64,000 nucleotides of DNA from Aridibacter famidurans (lineage in GTDB: Bacteria > Acidobacteriota > Blastocatellia > Pyrinomonadales > Pyrinomonadaceae): the NCBI GenBank assembly GCA_024103495.1, contig JAGFIQ010000149.1:1-64000 (forward strand). Reading direction: 5' to 3'. Of the stretch, positions 62,483 to 64,000 are shown in pieces. The position numbers were made by a program, and so were the translations under genes. How positions within the stretch are numbered: the stretch's first letter is position 1; each line of letters starts with the position of its first letter. The notes beneath the pieces were generated by a model that made no database searches, was not told the origin of the DNA, and saw only the letters and a program-made list of their open reading frames with translations.

Positions 62483-63496
62483 TCAGGGGGCCGGATCATA
62501 CAAATATCCGAGCGAGAATCTCCGTGCGAAGTATTTCTTCTGCCAGCCCGGCCTGATCCGGTCGAGCAAGAGTCCTTCGGCGGCCCCGACAGGATAAAAG
62601 AGGACCCGTTCGTAGTTTGCTATCGTTCCCGTGCGGAGCTCGTTCCTTATAAGCTTCCTTCGATCCTCCGCGACATCCGCGAACGAATCGAAATCGGGCA
62701 GCGCCTGGAAGGCAGGCGACGGTTCGTAGTTCCTGGCTGCGATCTCGGCGACCCTGTGTTCCGTGTATCGGGCTATTCCTTCCTTCCAGACTTGAAACTC
62801 GAAGTACCGGAAGTCCTCATCGCTCAGCCGGTTCTTCAGCGTCTGCCTCGCCTTTCGATAATCGCTCGCGATTCGGTTGATGTCCGCTTCTTTCTTTTCG
62901 TCCAGCGAGCGCAAAAGCAATGACGTCATTTCCGAAAAGGCCTCCTCCACCGCCTTGTTCTGATAGGGGAACTTGTAATTGATCATCCACATCCCGGTCT
63001 GGTCCCCTCCCGACAGGCCGAGGGCGTTCACCTCGCTGTAGTAATCATCGCCGGACTCCTGCATCTGGTGGAAGTGTTCGTGAAGGACCGTCACGACCCA
63101 GGAACCGGATGTCTTTACAGCCGTGTTCTCGGCCCGGCCGATCAGGATCGTCGACACGCCGGCCACGGCGGGAAACGTGGCAAGAAAGTTGGTTGGGAAT
63201 TGACGCTTTCTGTAGAAGACCTCGCTGCCGAGCAGCTCGTCGCGCCCGATGGAAACAAAGTCGTCTGACGGCCTGGGATGGCGGACCAGGAATTCGTGTT
63301 CCTCGGTCACAAGGATCAAAGCGAACGGGGCTTTGCTCCAGCCCGGCCAGATCTCGTCCGACACTGCATCAGCAAGCCGGAACGCTTCGGCCAGGCGGAC
63401 CCGGTCCGTATGGCTTATCGAAGGCGACCCGCCTGCGGCAGCGATCGAGGCGATTACAAGAAGGAAGAAAGCGATACCGAAAGATCTGAGTCTCAT
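62483..63496 (-). CDS. Exported HExxH putative metallopeptidase
   Basis: A 337-residue protein with a signal segment (about 5-22, SIAAAGG). The zinc-binding-type motif HEHFH (139-143) lies in a helix (SGSWVVTVLHEHFHQMQESG). Later segments (VEEAFSEMTSLLLRSLDEKK, YFEFQVWKEGIARYTEHRVA) contain conserved-looking Glu residues that could be the third ligand, as in gluzincins. No peptidase family was named with confidence. Start ATG 63496 follows CAGGTA and opens the signal sequence. Confidence 0.78.
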   Translation of the reverse strand: MRLRSFGIAFFLLVIASIAAAGGSPSISHTDRVRLAEAFRLADAVSDEIWPGWSKAPFALILVTEEHEFLVRHPRPSDDFVSIGRDELLGSEVFYRKRQFPTNFLATFPAVAGVSTILIGRAENTAVKTSGSWVVTVLHEHFHQMQESGDDYYSEVNALGLSGGDQTGMWMINYKFPYQNKAVEEAFSEMTSLLLRSLDEKKEADINRIASDYRKARQTLKNRLSDEDFRYFEFQVWKEGIARYTEHRVAEIAARNYEPSPAFQALPDFDSFADVAEDRRKLIRNELRTGTIANYERVLFYPVGAAEGLLLDRIRPGWQKKYFARRFSLGYLYDPAP

Positions 63497-63889
63497 TTCT
63501 ATACCTGTTACAGAGTCAGTTGAAGATACGCGCATCTCGCGCGATGCGAAGAAAGATTCCGGACCTGTCGATCATATAGACGAAATTGCGGAATCAGAAA
63601 GGACAAAACTAGGCCCCCTTTGAGGGCTTGCATCCTCGTTTGCGGTCATAAGAGCGGTTTCGGATGCTCTACCTGGACCTCGGTTCGGCACGCTCCCTGA
63701 CGGTCGCGTTTCTGCCTTGCTCACTCCGTTCGCCGCCCCCTCGCTCACGCGCGGGGTTCTGCCTCGTGATCGGCACGCTCCCTGACGGTCGCGTTTCTGC
63801 CTCTTCTCTTTGAACCTGGAACCTGGAACTTTGAACCATCCGACCGCTCCCTGCGTATTCACCGAAATTCGCTTGGAGGTCTTCAACTT
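63497..63889. repeat. Family C repeats in reverse orientation
   Basis: Two GCACGCTCCCTGACGGTCGC modules (about 63688 and 63774) flank the CCCCCTCGCTCACGCGCGGG hairpin (about 63737-63760), followed by AACCTGGAACCTGGAAC microrepeats to about 63835. No gene was seen. Confidence 0.7.
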
Positions 63890-64000
63890 ATGAAAGTGAT
63901 CCTAGGTTCGTTCCCGATCCGGTTCTTCGCATTCGCCATTTTTCTGTCGTTGTTTGGTACCGTCGCAACAGGGTCCGTTCTCGCCTCCGGAGGTCAGACC
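63890..64000 (+). CDS. 5-prime part of an exported protein (cut by window end)
   Basis: ATG 63890 is preceded by GGAGGT at about ten bases. The first 37 codons encode a signal peptide (MKVILGSFPIRFFAFAIFLS, then SVLASGG), so this is an exported protein. The remainder lies outside the window, so no function can be given. Confidence 0.7.
   Translation, partial: MKVILGSFPIRFFAFAIFLSLFGTVATGSVLASGGQT

Overview
The window looks like chromosomal DNA of a Gram-negative soil or freshwater bacterium, most probably an acidobacterium of the Blastocatellia/Pyrinomonas type. This is inferred from gene style, not from a marker gene. The inferring features are moderately high GC, a large share of Sec-exported proteins and lipoproteins, many secreted serine hydrolases, S41 peptidases, an M56/BlaI pair, DUF2911 and carboxypeptidase-regulatory proteins, and intergenic DNA crowded with short stem-loop repeats. 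No rRNA, tRNA, CRISPR array or intact insertion sequence was seen.

Layout. 0-12 kb: mostly exported or hypothetical proteins with a VOC protein, a quinone-reductase-like MDR enzyme, an ornithine cyclodeaminase/mu-crystallin protein, a decayed beta-propeller pseudogene and an alpha/beta hydrolase. 12.5-20.3 kb: a minus-strand cluster of a tandem lumazine-binding-like protein, a secreted beta-lactamase-family hydrolase, an S41-TPR-propeller fusion, a BlaR1-like M56 protease carrying ankyrin repeats, and its BlaI-type repressor. 20.5-22.9 kb: DUF1579 protein, IRBP-like S41 peptidase and TetR repressor in one direction behind a promoter with a built-in operator. 23-37 kb: D-threonine-aldolase-like enzyme, two alpha/beta hydrolases, a 1,057-residue hemopexin/tectonin protein, an ScsC/DsbA-like thiol oxidoreductase, a beta-lactamase/VanX-like fusion and another beta-lactamase-family protein. 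37.6-42 kb: an accessory-looking stretch of small proteins with an AbiEi/AbiEii toxin-antitoxin pair. 42.9-46.9 kb: the glyoxylate shunt (malate synthase, isocitrate lyase) divergent from an IclR regulator, with two matching palindromes between them. 47-64 kb: exported hypotheticals, a membrane-anchored SF2 helicase bracketed by direct repeats, a serine hydrolase, a histidine phosphatase lipoprotein, an iron-sulfur/TPR membrane protein, a carboxypeptidase-regulatory protein, a DppA-like D-aminopeptidase, a HExxH protein and the start of one more exported protein.

Functional themes. Four beta-lactamase/PBP-fold hydrolases, a VanX-like dipeptidase domain, an M55 D-aminopeptidase and a D-amino-acid lyase suggest extracytoplasmic handling of D-amino-acid peptides, although the genes are not in one operon. 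Three regulatory switches can be read directly from DNA: BlaI (operator inside a TTGACA-17-TATGCT promoter), TetR (operator inside a TTAACA-18-TATATA promoter, apparently leaderless) and IclR (two palindromes with identical AAATAC spacers). Intergenic space is dominated by at least five families of short palindromic or tandem repeats. Start sites were moved downstream of the longest reading frame where a signal peptide or ribosome-binding site fixed them.
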